Both the position numbers and the translations under genes were made by a program. Of a stretch of DNA of 64,000 nt, positions 22,801-34,400 are shown piece by piece. The notes below the pieces were generated by a model. The model did no database searches and was not told the DNA's origin. It saw only the letters and a program-made list of their open reading frames with translations. Numbering within the stretch: position 1 is the stretch's first letter; every line of letters starts with the position of its first letter. The stretch is from Prunella strophiata (Eukaryota > Chordata > Aves > Passeriformes > Prunellidae), in the NCBI GenBank assembly GCA_036583965.1, contig JAZBQD010000033.1, forward strand, positions 19,429,446 to 19,493,445, read 5' to 3'.

Positions 22801-25800
22801 AACCCGCCCTGAAATGGAAAATGTAAACCCCCTCCCACCAAACTGGTATAATTTTCAAATTAAGGGGCTCTCTGGCAAAGATATGGGAGCAGGAAGAACA
22901 GTTCCTTCTTAGGGAAGAAAATAATAATAATGAAAAAAAAAAATAAACAGTGCTGTAATACAAAACACTGACAGAGTCAGAGTAGGACCTGACACCCTGT
23001 GGGTCAGGGTGTTGGTAGCAGCCCCATTCAGTGGTGGCTGCAGCCCTCCTGCAGTTCCAGGTGTATTACTGTTGGAGCAGTGATCCTGTAGAAGGCTGTA
23101 GTCTTCCTCTGAAGATCCAGTGGTGGTCTAGATGGGCCAGGTATTCCTCTGAAGATCCAGTGGAGAAGAAAGCTGCTCCTCTGGGAATCTAGTGGAAAAG
23201 GCTGCCTGTGGTGTTCCAAATCTCTGGTTATATCCAGATAGGAATGCTTGGCTCCTCCCTGGGGGTGGAGCATCTCCCAATGGGATGATGTAATTTTTTC
23301 AGCCATACCGTGACACTCAATGGCCCATTAACAGCAGATATCTCCCTGGAGGGAGGATTGGTTATGAAACAAAGAAAAATGCCCAATGAACAGAAGATAA
23401 CTGCTCCACACATAGGAACAGAACACACACACCCATTTCCAAACTAAGACATCTGGCTGTTGTGTTACAGGTGTGTCTGCAGGGAGGACTTCTCCAGTTC
23501 CTCTGCTGATTCCTACACACAAGCCCAGCTCCCATCGCAGGGGTGAGTAGTGTGTCCCTGCTGACCCCACAGGCTGAGCCCTGGTTTTGTGGAATCCACT
23601 CCTGGGAAATGGATCTACTTTCTGTTAAGATCCTCTGAGAAGGAAGAACAAACCTAGAGGAGAGAAGGAATTGCTGGAGTCAAATGACATCTTGAAACAA
23701 ATAGTGGAGGAACTGCACAAAGGGCAAGGTGGGTGCACTTCCCTCAGCCTTGCCCTGGGACTCAGCAGCCAGGGGCTTTCGCTGCACATCTGGACACGCC
23801 GTGCCTGGCACAGCGGGAAGGGATCCATGGCAGCCTCACTGCCCTGCTGCTGCTTTCACAGCCTGCATGGCTGTTTCCCAGCCTGGCCTGGCTGCAGCTT
23901 CTGCCCAGCCTCTGCAGCCAGGCATTTGGCATCAGCTGACAGGGAGCCCAAACTGCAACAGACCCTGAGATCCCCCACAATATCCGGGTCTCCAGATCAG
24001 GAAAGGGTGACTGTTTGGAGGAGGGAGTTCTCTGACACAGCTCCAACAGCCTGGGCATTTTCCCGCTCCATGTCTTTGACAAATATTGTCTCCTAAAGAT
24101 GCCACCACCCAAATGGGGAACAACTCCATCTGATCCAGCTGTCTCCCTACCTTTCTCAAGAGATGGACATAGAGGTTCTGTGGAAGGCAGCATTTCCTGA
24201 AGGAAGCAGTCGCTCCTCCGTACCAGCCTTGGCTCTAGGAAGGAAGGCGATGCCAAGCACGGACACGGGCACAGGCACAGGAGGTAATTGCTGTGCTGGA
24301 CTCAGCCCTCGGCGGGGCTGTGTGGCAGCAGCTCTTCCCCCAGACTCTGCCCTTGCACGGCCCGGCAGCAGCCAAAGCTGGAGGCGCCTCGGCTTCGAGG
24401 CCTCTGGAGCTCGTTCACAGCCCCGGGGAAACGGGACTCGTGCACCAACGTCCCTCCCGCTGCAGCTGCTCCGGAGCTGGCCCTGAGTGCCCAGAGGCCC
24501 AAGGCACAGGAGCAGCCCTGAGCGGGAGCCCTGCCACGAGCCCAGGGCCAGAGCCACCATGGCACACAATGAGAAACACTTCTCACCTTGGTTTGTTTCT
24601 AGATGGGGATGCTGGGAAGGCTCCTTCAATACCCTGGCGGTATGAAGTGTTGAAGCCCTCTAGGAGTCCTCCAGGTATGTTCTCACAGTCCCAGCAAGCT
24701 GTAATCATTGACCATCTGGCAAGAACCAGGTGACAGAAGCTTCTGTGGCTGTTGAGTTACAGATGTGTCTGCAGGGAGGACTTCTCCAACTCCTGGGCTG
24801 GATGCTGTGCACCAACCCAGCTCCCATCACAGAGGTGAGTGGTGTGTCCCTGCTGACCCCATAGGATGAGCCCTGGTTTTGTGGCATCCATTCCTGGCAA
24901 ATGGAACTACTTTCTCTTAAGATCCTCCAACAGGAAAGACCAAATACACGACAGACAAGAAATCCCAGAAGCAATTTCAAGTCATGTGGCAATTGGTGAA
25001 GGAAATGCTGCGGAGAGGACAAGGTGGGTGCATTTCCCTCAGCCTTGCCCTGGGACTCAGCAGCCGGGGTATTCGCTGCACATCTGGACACGCCGTGCCT
25101 GGCACAGCGGGAAGGGATCCATGGCAGCCTCGCTGCCCTGCTGCTGCTTTCACGCCCTGCAGGGCTGTTTCCCAGCCTGGCCTGGCTGCAGCTTCTCCCC
25201 AGCCTCTGCAGGAAGGCATTTGGCATCAGCTGACAGGGAGCCAAAACTACACCACTTGTTTTGAAATTGCAGGCCTGAGTTCCCCTGCAATTTCAGTCTC
25301 TGAGTAGATAAGAAGGCGCAGCTGTTTGGAGGAGGGAGTGCTCTGGCCCAGTCCTGAGAGCCTGGGCTTTTTCCTGATCCTTATCAACATCTTTGACAAG
25401 CATTGCCTCCTGCAGATGCCCCCTCCTAAATGGGGAACAACCCCACATGATCCAGCTGTGCCTCTTCCTTTCTCTAGAGATGGAAGGAGAGGCTGTGCTG
25501 AAGGCGGCGTTTTTCGAAGGAAGCAGTGGCTCATTGTCAGCCTCTGCTGCAGGAAGGGAGGCGATGCCAGGCACAGTCACAGGAGGTAATTGCTGTGCCT
25601 CTGGGCCTGAGCCCTGCTGAGCCTTGAGCTGCCCTCTCTGCTGCTTGGCAGTGCAGGCACAGCCGGGACAAGACCGGCACAGCCCAGAGGAATTATCCCG
25701 AGCAGGCTCAGGGCACTCGGGTACTGAGCAGTCCTGCTGGGGTCCCTCCATGGGAGACACGTCCCAAAACCTGGGAATGACTACACGGGGTGCCCATGGT

Positions 25801-27199
25801 GGGGAAGGGGCAGAGGGGAGAGCAAGGCTCCAGTGTGTCCTGACAGGGATTGACTATGTACCCTTGGGCAGGGGGATGTGTCCCAGCAGAAGGAGGGCAA
25901 AAGGGGCAGAGGGAGGCAGGGATAGCTGCGGCACTGCCTGCCACAGTTTTCCCCCGGGCTTTAGTGAGACTTTCCTCTGTGTGGGATGGAGACAGGCCCC
26001 AGGGCCCTGGGCTGCTCTAGTTTCCTCTCCAAGGATGTTGCCAAGGGCTTGCAAAGAGAGTAGAGAGTGGCCAGGAGCCATTCCAGAGCTCCCCAGGCCA
26101 CTGTGCAGCTTGGGCCTTGTCCACTCACCTCACCTCTGTCTCCCACACCCTTACCCAACCTCCTTGCAGTGCCCAGTTCCCTGAGGCAGGGGGGACCCCA
26201 GCAACCCATGAAAATGCTTCTGATCTGTGCTCCCTTCTAGATTGGGATCATGACTTGGATTATTTGGAAGCCCTGCTGGAAAATGGATTGAAAATCCTGG
26301 AGGATGCTGGAGGCAAGTTCTCAGTGTGCCTTTCGTGAGAGAACAATTAGTGCCAATGTGACAAGATCTCACACTCTTCCACTTCCCTTAACATTATCTC
26401 AGGGTTGAAGGAATCTGGAAGCCTTGCCCTGCTCCCTTCTGGAGCCCTTAGTGATCCCACAGGATTGCTGTCAGTGGGAGGAAGGAGCATTTAGCTGTCC
26501 ATCTTCCTCCTGTGTGCAATGCCAGTTTGTCCTTCTGTGCAGCCACAGGAGAAGAGCAGAGAGGGAAGAAACAGGGCCCAGGGCTGTGGCCCAGGGCTGA
26601 GCCTTTCGTGCAGCCTGAGGAGCTCCTACAGTGCCACGGGAGCTGTTCTGTCCTGCCTTTCTTTGCAGCTGAACCTGTTGGTGAAGGTGGTGCAGCTTCC
26701 CAACCCACGTCCAGGACTGAGCCTCTGGGAGATGGTGAGGGTAGGTCAAGGCCTTTCCCCAGGGAGAGCTGCCAGCTCAGAGCCCAAAGCTCGGCCAGGG
26801 GGGCATGGCTGCTGGTGCCAGGACAGAACCATGCACGTGTGTGCCCTCGCCCTGCACAATCCCCTCACCGCTCCTGCGGCTCAGTGGTGCCCGTGCAGAT
26901 CAGCAGAGATGACAGAAGCTGCTGTGGCTCTTGAGTTACAGGTGTGTCTGCAGGGATGACTTCTCCAGCTCCTTTGCTGTTTCCTACACACAAGCCCAGC
27001 TCCCATCACAGGGGTGAGTAGTGTGTCCCTGCTGACCCCACAGGCTGAGCCCTGGTTTTGTGAAATCCACTCCTGGGAAATGGAACTTCTTTTTCTTAAG
27101 GTCCTCCAAAAGGAACGTCCCAAGATACTGCAGCCAAAACGTCTCTTGACTCTACCGAATTTCTGAGACAAACACAGAAGGAAGCACAGGCAGGACAAG
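16790..27199 (+). CDS. Gene B: expanded modular secreted or membrane protein, truncated by gap
   Basis: Same family as A, C and D, with the most exons. A signal-peptide exon and a stop-containing omega exon are followed by about 24 short exons (16,790 to 27,199), all phase 1-1, open and with consensus splice sites. The order is epsilon-alpha-beta-gamma, then four delta-alpha-beta-gamma cassettes, then omega-epsilon-alpha-beta up to the gap. If all are joined, the extracellular part exceeds 600 residues. The 1,632-bp spacing of cassettes shows growth by tandem duplication. The membrane and tail exons, if present, fall in or beyond the 500-N gap. Function unknown; low-cysteine, Pro/Gly/Ser/Ala-rich modules with short charged helices. 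Confidence 0.55.
17172..17341 (+). CDS. Gene B exon 2 (omega), terminal form
   Basis: Acceptor CCCCTGCAG, then 56 codons to TGA (VPSSLRQKEIPAHHGNSSHL..., ending GGKFSRRLS). With exon 1 this gives an 88-residue secreted protein with one sequon (NSS), no cysteine in the mature part and an amphipathic C-terminal segment (LHYLDALLDDSLRMLENAGG). The inner acceptor (CTAA) and the GC donor (GGAAAAT) used by other copies are both lost, so here the exon can only be terminal or skipped. Confidence 0.5.
17681..18677 (+). CDS. Gene B cassette 1: epsilon, alpha, beta, gamma
   Basis: Epsilon 17,681-17,746 (AEPVGEGGAASQPTSRTEPL), alpha 17,866-17,925 (GRTFRGPLVVAAHKPSSHRR), beta 18,013-18,114 (ends MGEMLKEMLQGGQ) and gamma 18,570-18,677 (ELEGVTVLKAAFPGGSSGSL...). 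Splice sites are AG/GT throughout. Epsilon takes the place of delta in this first cassette. Confidence 0.6.
19353..20309 (+). CDS. Gene B cassette 2: delta, alpha, beta, gamma
   Basis: Delta 19,353-19,424 (DEVAGKASPLAWLHNVLKPS), alpha 19,501-19,560 (GRTSTAPLLVSVQKPISHRR), beta 19,648-19,746 (REQIVTELHKGQ) and gamma 20,202-20,309. These 339 coding nt (113 residues) are repeated exactly 1,632 bp downstream. Confidence 0.6.
20985..21941 (+). CDS. Gene B cassette 3: delta, alpha, beta, gamma
   Basis: Delta 20,985-21,056, alpha 21,133-21,192, beta 21,280-21,378, gamma 21,834-21,941. Exons and introns are almost identical to cassette 2, differing at only scattered bases. This is a very recent tandem duplication, or a local assembly expansion. 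Confidence 0.6.
22612..24283 (+). CDS. Gene B cassette 4: delta, alpha, beta, long gamma, with LTR in an intron
   Basis: Delta 22,612-22,683 (DEVDGEAFPLAWLHKVLKPL), alpha 23,483-23,542, beta 23,630-23,728 (DILKQIVEELHKGQ), gamma 24,161-24,283. Gamma is 123 nt, 15 longer than the common form and in frame (EMDIEVLWKAAFPEGSSRSS... to DTGTGTG). A 694-bp LTR sits in the delta-alpha intron and leaves both exons intact. Confidence 0.6.
22758..23451 (-). mobile_element. Solo LTR in an intron of gene B
   Basis: A 694-bp insertion whose minus strand runs TGTCTTAGTTTGG...GCACGACA (TGTC/GACA termini), flanked by TCTGG at 22,753-22,757 and 23,452-23,456. The paralogous intron in gene D (52,430-52,450) has the uninterrupted CTCTGGCTGTTG, an empty site. 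Internal short repeats of CTCTGAAGATCCAGTGG occur at about 23,107-23,165. Confidence 0.8.
24466..24521 (+). CDS. Possible extra exon in gene B ending in a stop
   Basis: After a strong polypyrimidine/CTGCAG acceptor the phase-1 frame reads AAPELALSAQRPKAQEQP and ends in TGA. The homologous position in gene D (from 55,231) lacks the stop and stays open longer. No GT donor in phase was seen in either copy, so this may be intron or an alternative terminal exon. Confidence 0.25.
24603..25585 (+). CDS. Gene B cassette 5: delta, alpha, beta, gamma
   Basis: Delta 24,603-24,674 (DGDAGKAPSIPWRYEVLKPS), alpha 24,775-24,834 (GRTSPTPGLDAVHQPSSHHR), beta 24,922-25,023 (ends WQLVKEMLRRGQ), gamma 25,478-25,585 (EMEGEAVLKAAFFEGSSGSL). 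The most divergent cassette in B, yet all exons keep length, phase and open frames. Confidence 0.6.
26240..27199 (+). CDS. Gene B omega, epsilon, alpha, beta before the gap
   Basis: Omega starts at 26,240 (CTTCTAG acceptor). It can end at 26,311 with an AG/GCAAGT donor (72 nt; DWDHDLDYLEALLENGLKIL) or run to TGA at 26,338. Then epsilon 26,669-26,734, alpha 26,954-27,013 (GMTSPAPLLFPTHKPSSHHR) and beta 27,101-27,199 (EFLRQTQKEAQAGQ), all phase 1-1. The beta intron runs into the gap at 27,272. Confidence 0.55.
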
Positions 27200-27271
27200 G
27201 TGGGTGCATTTCCCTCAGCCTTGCCCTGGGACTCAGCAGCCGGGGGCTTTCGCTGCACATCTGGACACGCC

Positions 27272-27771
27272 NNNNNNNNNNNNNNNNNNNNNNNNNNNNN
27301 NNNNNNNNNNNNNNNNNNNNNNNNNNNNNNNNNNNNNNNNNNNNNNNNNNNNNNNNNNNNNNNNNNNNNNNNNNNNNNNNNNNNNNNNNNNNNNNNNNNN
27401 NNNNNNNNNNNNNNNNNNNNNNNNNNNNNNNNNNNNNNNNNNNNNNNNNNNNNNNNNNNNNNNNNNNNNNNNNNNNNNNNNNNNNNNNNNNNNNNNNNNN
27501 NNNNNNNNNNNNNNNNNNNNNNNNNNNNNNNNNNNNNNNNNNNNNNNNNNNNNNNNNNNNNNNNNNNNNNNNNNNNNNNNNNNNNNNNNNNNNNNNNNNN
27601 NNNNNNNNNNNNNNNNNNNNNNNNNNNNNNNNNNNNNNNNNNNNNNNNNNNNNNNNNNNNNNNNNNNNNNNNNNNNNNNNNNNNNNNNNNNNNNNNNNNN
27701 NNNNNNNNNNNNNNNNNNNNNNNNNNNNNNNNNNNNNNNNNNNNNNNNNNNNNNNNNNNNNNNNNNNNNNN
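27272..27771. other. Assembly gap, 500 N
   Basis: Exactly 500 N, a common placeholder length, so true size is unknown. It cuts gene B inside the intron after its last visible beta exon. Confidence 0.99.
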
Positions 27772-30700
27772 TCTCTCTTATCTCCCCTCCCCCTCTCCCT
27801 CACTCTCGTAAATTTACTTTTATTTTCAAGAAGAGGCAAAGCTTCTTCTTCTTTCCTTTTTTGCCCTCTCTTTTCTTTCCTTCTCTCTCCTTCTAACTAA
27901 TCAGGACGAGGGGTTCTGTCGGGAGAAGCTGTCTAGGTAGAAGGGAATGTGAGCAAACCGTATACAAGACAGGGACCGCAAGACCCCCCCTTAGTTTAAA
28001 GGTAAGAAAACACACTTGAACAAAAACACAAACAGCGTAGTGGGTAGGGTGAGGAATACCATAACCTCTTTATCTTACTCTTTGAACAGAGTACACCTAT
28101 GGGGATTACTTAATCACTATCATACATCTGGATGTTTACATTACTGATTAGGCTTGTATGCCAGTCAAATTGTTAATTGAAGTTCTGAGATGATAGTTAG
28201 GAAACTCTGCTAGCATTTTGCCTTCATTAGGCATCTGAGAATTACTTTAAATGCGACTAATTTGATGACAAGCAGTTTCCAAAAATACCTTGGTATGGGA
28301 AAACTTTGCGCAGAAATGCTGTTACCGAAGTGACATTTAATGATATCAGAAACAGCTGAGCTGTTCTTTCGTTGGGGGAGTTTGACTACATGCCTGATCG
28401 TATTGAATAATTGGGGCAATCAGAAACTCATTGTAATAAGAATTTTTAAAAACGTTCTAAATGCACTTCATTATATCAGAAATCCTCGGAATTTTGCCTA
28501 ACAAGAGAGAGGAAGGTTCTTATTTAAAGAAAGTGGGGAAGGGGACTTGGGTTTGGTTTTTGTATGTCCCGGCAGAGAAGAGCAACAAATCTATACTTAG
28601 CATAAAAGAATAGAGGCACAGGATGAGACATATAAGTATGCCATGGGAACACTGAGAAATTTGAAAGCCTTCATTTCAAAGCCTTCAGTTCTTATTCATA
28701 TGGAAAGTGCCTCGGCTCGGTATTCCTCGGTATTTTCATCATTCTGAGAACGGTAACAGCCAGTGCTATGCCTTGCCTCTCTTCCTCTCTTTTCAGTACC
28801 CTTCTCTCTAGTTCAGTTTGTATTAATTTCAAAAGATAACCTCTTTTCCTATAAGGAGATAGGCCAATTTTTTTTATACTTGTTATGCTACAGTTCTCTG
28901 CAAGAGAGTTCTTGTCCAAATCTCCAGAATCTAAATAAATGACCTCGCCTTCCGGCCGATCAGCCTCGAGGAAGACGGATAACAAAAAGTGCTCATTTTT
29001 GTGCCTCCTGCATTGTAAGGTACGAGGCAGAGGCAAGAATCCACAACCCAGTCTTTCTTTAACATTTCCTTAAAACAACACTGTCCTGAATCCCCCCCAA
29101 AGGCACAGAAGTAAAATGCTACTAGAAGTGGGCAGTGTTAATAAGCAGTCAAAATGTTCCCTACTACTCTCTTTTCAGAAGAGCGTCTGGGGAGTGCTTA
29201 ACACATACGTGCCAGTGGTGTTCTAAGGGACATGTGGACCAAGGTGTGTAAGTTTACAACGATAAGACCTGTGTGTGTGCCAGTGTCAGATCTCTGGGAC
29301 ACACACACAGTACCAAGTGGTACATGTGTTGTGTGCATTACTAGATACTGTGTGTTAAATCACCCCCTCTCAGGTGCGACTAAGTTATTGTACAGCCCTG
29401 TGTGAGTGTGCACAGGCTCTACAAGTGTGAACATAGCCCTGTGTAAGATATGTGTGTTAATGACATTACACATATTAGTGTGCACAGATTTATATCCTTG
29501 TGTTAATGTACACAAGTGTGGTATTCACATATCCTCTGAACAGAGGGAGACAGCTCTCTCCAAGGATTTTCCTGGAAGCTGTGAGAAGCTGTGAGAAACA
29601 ATTCTTATCTCCACTTGCTGCACTCTTGTTGTGCACTGTGGAATGTTTATGAGATTGTTTACCAAAGGGTAGTTTGTTAATTAGACACTGCTGATGGTGT
29701 TTTAATTGATTAACCAATTAAGTTAAAGCTGTATCAGTCTAAATAAGCTACAGGAATTTCTTGATGGTATAATATAATATAGTATAACATAATATAGTAT
29801 AACTATAATATAATATAGTATAACATATAATCAGCCTTCTGCAATCATAGAGTCAATACTCATTATTCCCCAATCAGGGGATAATTACTACAATACCCAA
29901 GTTCTAAATACAAGAAAGTTCTATGTTTGATGAACATGTGTGCATTTGCGTAGAGGGTACATAAGTGAGATGTCACTGTGGTCACACGTGTGCTGTCATG
30001 GCAAGTAGAGTGGTGCCTCAGCTCCTGGGTTCTTTGGTTGCAGGTGTTTGTGCTGCTAACCGGTACCTTGCAACTCCAAGGGTTCTATGCAATAACAAGT
30101 ACCTGTGTGTGTGTGTGTGTACTAGTTCTTGCACATTTTACCCTTACTGCAGACATGGGCTGAACCACGCCCAGGAACACGGCCTGGATGCACAGCTCCA
30201 TGCATCCGGCTGCGTCTCACCTGAGAAAACAAAAGCGTGTGTTGTGGTGTCACGGTGTGTGGGTCACTACTGGCTCTACGACCAGAGGGAACCCCTAATC
30301 CTGGGTTACAATATGTAGGTATTCAACTAGTTTATAAGAGAGATACAAAACCCAACCATTCAAACTGCTGTTATTTATATTCTTACTCGTGCCTTAAATT
30401 TTGATGTAGACTTGTGAGAACTATTTAATGTCGTGCTGTGAAACTCGTTATGCCATATTATAGCCTTAACACACTCCCTCTTTACTGTACTTTGTGAAAG
30501 ACAAGTGAAAAAGCCTCACAAGTACTACTCTACATGCTTTAAATAACTGTTAAGTAACACTTTTTAAACAAGAATCGAAATGTATTAGTAATGAATAGAA
30601 ATGTCCTATGAAAATTAAAAGTATCTGTCAACGGAGAACAGTGTACAAGTGTTAAAATTGATCACTTTAAAAATGAAGTATGGTGGGAAACCCAGAGGCA

Positions 30701-31284
30701 AGACCAGGTTGGCCCCTGTACTTGCCCACCAAGAAGATTATACCCTGAGGCAGGCAGCAACCCTGCAGGAATGGTACGGGGTAGGGCCTGTAAAAGCCCG
30801 ACTGGACCTCTGTTCCACAAAATCCACCAATCATTTTGCCTTAAAACCCGTTTCCAAGTCCTCACCCATATCAACAGATGCTTAAAAAACTAGTAATGCT
30901 TCAGGGCCAAATAACTTAAAAAACGGGGTTGTTATAGCCTCCATGAGAAAGGCCAGCATCAGCGTCATGTGCCAGGTGAAACATAGTCATTCAAACTAAC
31001 TAAGTTTTAGAGAAGTCACCAGCCTAATGCAACGCAAAGGAAAGAAGAAAGTTTCTCCAACTGCTGAGCAGGTGTGGCCGAGTCTGTTGTGGTTTACAGC
31101 GAGCAGCTCCATGGCGAGCAGCAAGCTGCAGGAGAGGGCTTCAGGACAGGTGGGGGCGAGCCCGGGGGGGCAAGCAGGAAGCTGAGAGAAGCCTCTGCTC
31201 TGGAATGAGGGAGTTACTTGCAGAAGCAAACAAAGATTGGTGATTGAAGAGATTCCCGATGTGCTCAAAGTTTGATATAAAGGA
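27772..31284. other. Low-copy interval without recognised gene
   Basis: Begins with a polypyrimidine tract (27,772-27,900), then unique-looking AT-rich sequence. Contains a GT-rich degenerate stretch (29,255-29,530), an AT microsatellite of about 20-bp units ATAATATAGTATAAC (29,768-29,830) and a (GT)n at 30,104-30,120. Small open frames (30,649-30,885 plus; 31,268-30,996 minus) lack supporting features. I see no gene or mobile element I can name. Confidence 0.5.
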
Positions 31285-31443
31285 CTAAGATGAGAGCTTG
31301 TAGAAAATCAGGAAATATCTGGGAAAAGTTTTACGAATTTGGTTTGGACTAGGTACAAAGATCCGTGGAAAGAGCTATCGGCAGTGGCTAGGGTCTTGAG
31401 GGACTTAGTTGTTACAGAGTAAAAGATACCACTGAAATGCCAT

Positions 31444-31456
31444 TTTATTTTTTATT
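31444..31456 (-). terminator. Poly(A) signals of gene C
   Basis: Two overlapping AATAAA hexamers on the minus strand (in CAATAAAAAATAAAATGGC), preserved at the equivalent place after gene D (57,303-57,315). Conservation at both arm ends supports this as the 3' end of the transcription unit. Confidence 0.5.
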
Positions 31457-34400
31457 GTATAAGGTTAAAAAATTTTCCAAAAACTTTGAACGCTTTTCAC
31501 AAATACAGACGTAGTGTGGAAAAAGGGAAGAAAATTTGGGATTTCACCCTAAAAAAAATATTTATAAAATAGTGCTAAAAATGAAAGGAAGACGAAAACA
31601 GGGTTTGCTTTTTCAGAATTTACAACTACTGTGAAAATCCTAAACTACAGAGTAATTGGAAGCAAATGTTGGGATATCTGCTACAGAAAATAAAATTTTA
31701 CCTTATTCTAAAAATTTCTAATTTCTAAAAATGAAAAACAGGGACAAATGGGGTTCCCTCACGATCAGGAGACCAATGCTTGCTGCCCCTGGGCTCCCCC
31801 AGCCCTCGGGGCCCTGTTGCTGGTCACAGAGCCCTGCCTGGCTGCTGCCTGCCACACCGTGAGCACCCCAACGGCTGCTCATGGCACGAGCTCAGCTGGT
31901 GCTGGTGCCGGGTTGGGTTTGTTGGTGCTGCTACCAACAACCTGACAGGACAATGGGGTGGGGACAGATCCATTCTTACTTGCAAAAACAGGGGGCCATT
32001 CCTACCATGGCGGGCAGGGTGGGATGAGGGGTGGGGTCAACATCATGTTGTTTAGAGGCAGGGCCAGGAGGTCTTCAGTGGCAGAGGAAAGATGTGTTGG
32101 TCTCAGGAGGGCTGGATGGGGTGCGGCTGCTCCTGGGTTTCTAAGAACTTGGAATGGGCTCAGGCAGAACAGAGGAGATCAAAAAGGCATGAAGCGCTTG
32201 GGATACCCATGGGTGAGAGAAAGTGGCCACTGGGATCTATATAGTCAGTGGAGGCTTGCTCATTGGAGGGCTGTCTGGGGTCCACTCTTGGAACTATTAG
32301 AGGTTTGCCCAGGCCTATTAAGCTGGAGGGAGTGCTCAACGAGTGTTGGTTGTGACATCCAGGGCACGGTTCTCTCAACTCCCTGTCCAGAGGTGTGGAC
32401 TGTGGAGAGAGGAGGTGCTGAGAGCCCCAGCTGCCAGTGGCACAAAGGGACCCTCCTGCCAGCAGGGCCAGAGCTGGCAAGGGCTCCCCAGCCACGGCTG
32501 GAGATGCTGGCACAGCTTAGTTGCCCAGCTGGACTAGCGGCCCTCAAGGCCCAGGCAGGAAAGGGGACGGCTCTGGGCAGGGTCCCTGGCACGAGCGGGA
32601 CCACCCAGTGAGGGCCTCTGCCCTTTTCAAGGGCAATCTCGTCCTACTCTTCTCTCCCCACATTGCTGTGAATTCTGCCCTGTGCCCCTGGGGCTGCTCT
32701 TGGACCAGGAAGCCTCAGTGGGAGCCAGGCACTTGGCTGCAGCCCAGCGGGCCCCCCAGGGACAAGGCCAGAATTTGGATGGGCCAATGAAAGCATGGGC
32801 AGCAAGCAGCAGCAGAACCTCAGCAGAGTCATTTGGACAATAATGGACTGGCCATAACTCCACAGCTACCTCTCTGGGAAATGTTTCATGTCTAGAGTAG
32901 ATTTCAAAAGAAGCTGTTGAGGGGAGAAAAACAAAAACCACGCACCATTGTCTTCCAGGACTAGCAGATTCCAACACCAGAACAACATTGAAGATAAGCT
33001 CCCAAAAAAGCAAGCCTGCCATTAACCTAACCAACAGCCTGTTTCTCCACCAGAAACCCCTTCTGAGGCACCCTCCTGGGAATCGGGGAAACACGTGTTG
33101 TGGGGCCGGCTGCACCTGGGGGGCAATGGGAGCGTGAGCCCTGCTGGGCTGCCACTGCTGGAGCTGCGCAGCCCGGTGGAAACGGCAGGACGTTCTCGGG
33201 TTCCCCGAAACTGGGGCCTGCAGGCCCTTTGCCGCCCCTGACACGGGCTGTGCCACCCAACAAAGCCAGGCAGGCCGGGGCAGAGCCCGGGGGGCAGCAC
33301 AGCTGCTTGCGGCAGTGGCTGCATTCGAGGGACCACGGGCAAAAAAATCCCTGAGCAGCACTGCCACCCGGCCCTCTCTGCCCCGGGACAGATCCCCCAC
33401 CCAGCCCAAGGGACAGAGTTCAGGCCCTGTCAGACCAGTGCAGCCAATGCCAAGGGGGGGGAGCCAGGGATGGGTTGGCTATGGCCCTGGGGCTCGTGGC
33501 AGGCCCCGCTCGGGATGATCCGGTGCCTTGGCCTTGGGCACTCAGGCCAGCTCCGGTAGCAGCTGCAGCGGGAGAGACGTTGGGCACGAGGCCCGTTCCC
33601 GGGGACTGTGAACGGCTCCAGAGGCATCGAAGCGAGGCGCTCCCAGCTTGCTGCTGCTGGGCGTGCTAAGGGGAGAGGCCGGGGAAAGGCTGCTGCCACA
33701 CAGCCCACAGCGGGCTGTAGCCCAGACAGCAATTACCTCTGTGCCTTTTGTGCCGTGTCTGGATCTCCTCTTTCCTGCCAGAAGGGAGGCCAATGGGCCA
33801 CTGCGTCTTGGGGTGGCACCTCCTTGTCTGCCTTTGGTCCATCCCACTGAGAAACAAAAAAGAACAGATGGATCAGATGGAACATATCCCATTTTTGGCT
33901 GCATCTTCACAGCAGCGGCTATGAAAAATGGAGAGAGATTCCCAAAAACATCTGGGCTTTGGGGCTGGGCCACAGCCCTCATCTCCAAACAGCGGCCAGC
34001 CTTGAGCAGAAATCATGAGGGCATCCCACAGGGCGAGGGCACACACGTGCATGGTTCTGTCCTGGCACTTGCAGCAATGCCCCCCTGGCCGAGCCTTGGG
34101 CTCTGAGCTGGCAGCTCTCCCTGGGGAAAGGCCGTGACCTACCCTCACCATCTCCCAGAGGCTCAATCCTGAATGTGGGTTGGGAAGCCAGATCACTTTC
34201 ACCAACAGGTTCAGCTGCAAAGAAAAGCAGGACAGAACAGCTCCTGTGGCACTGCTGCAGATTCTCCTTCAGGCCCCCATGGCAGTGAGTGCACCTGGGT
34301 GATTGGTGCCCTCCAAGGCACTCCCTCAGCTCTGCCTTCCACTCAGCAGCAGGGGCAGGGGGACCACGTGTCTGCAGTGGCCCCACACTGGGATGGAAGG

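Noticed and set aside
16790..27199. Assignment to MHC, immunoglobulin-superfamily or TNF-receptor genes
   Set aside because: There are no paired-cysteine domains, exons are 20-40 codons long, and no family motif is visible; only the signal-exon/TM/tail layout is similar.
28692..29036. A 114-codon open frame on the minus strand in the low-copy interval
   Set aside because: It begins with TTG rather than ATG, shows no recognisable domain and has no splice or promoter context.
32627..33409. A 260-codon open frame on the minus strand
   Set aside because: It merges the gene C membrane exon region with neighbouring introns, and the membrane part is in different frames in different copies.
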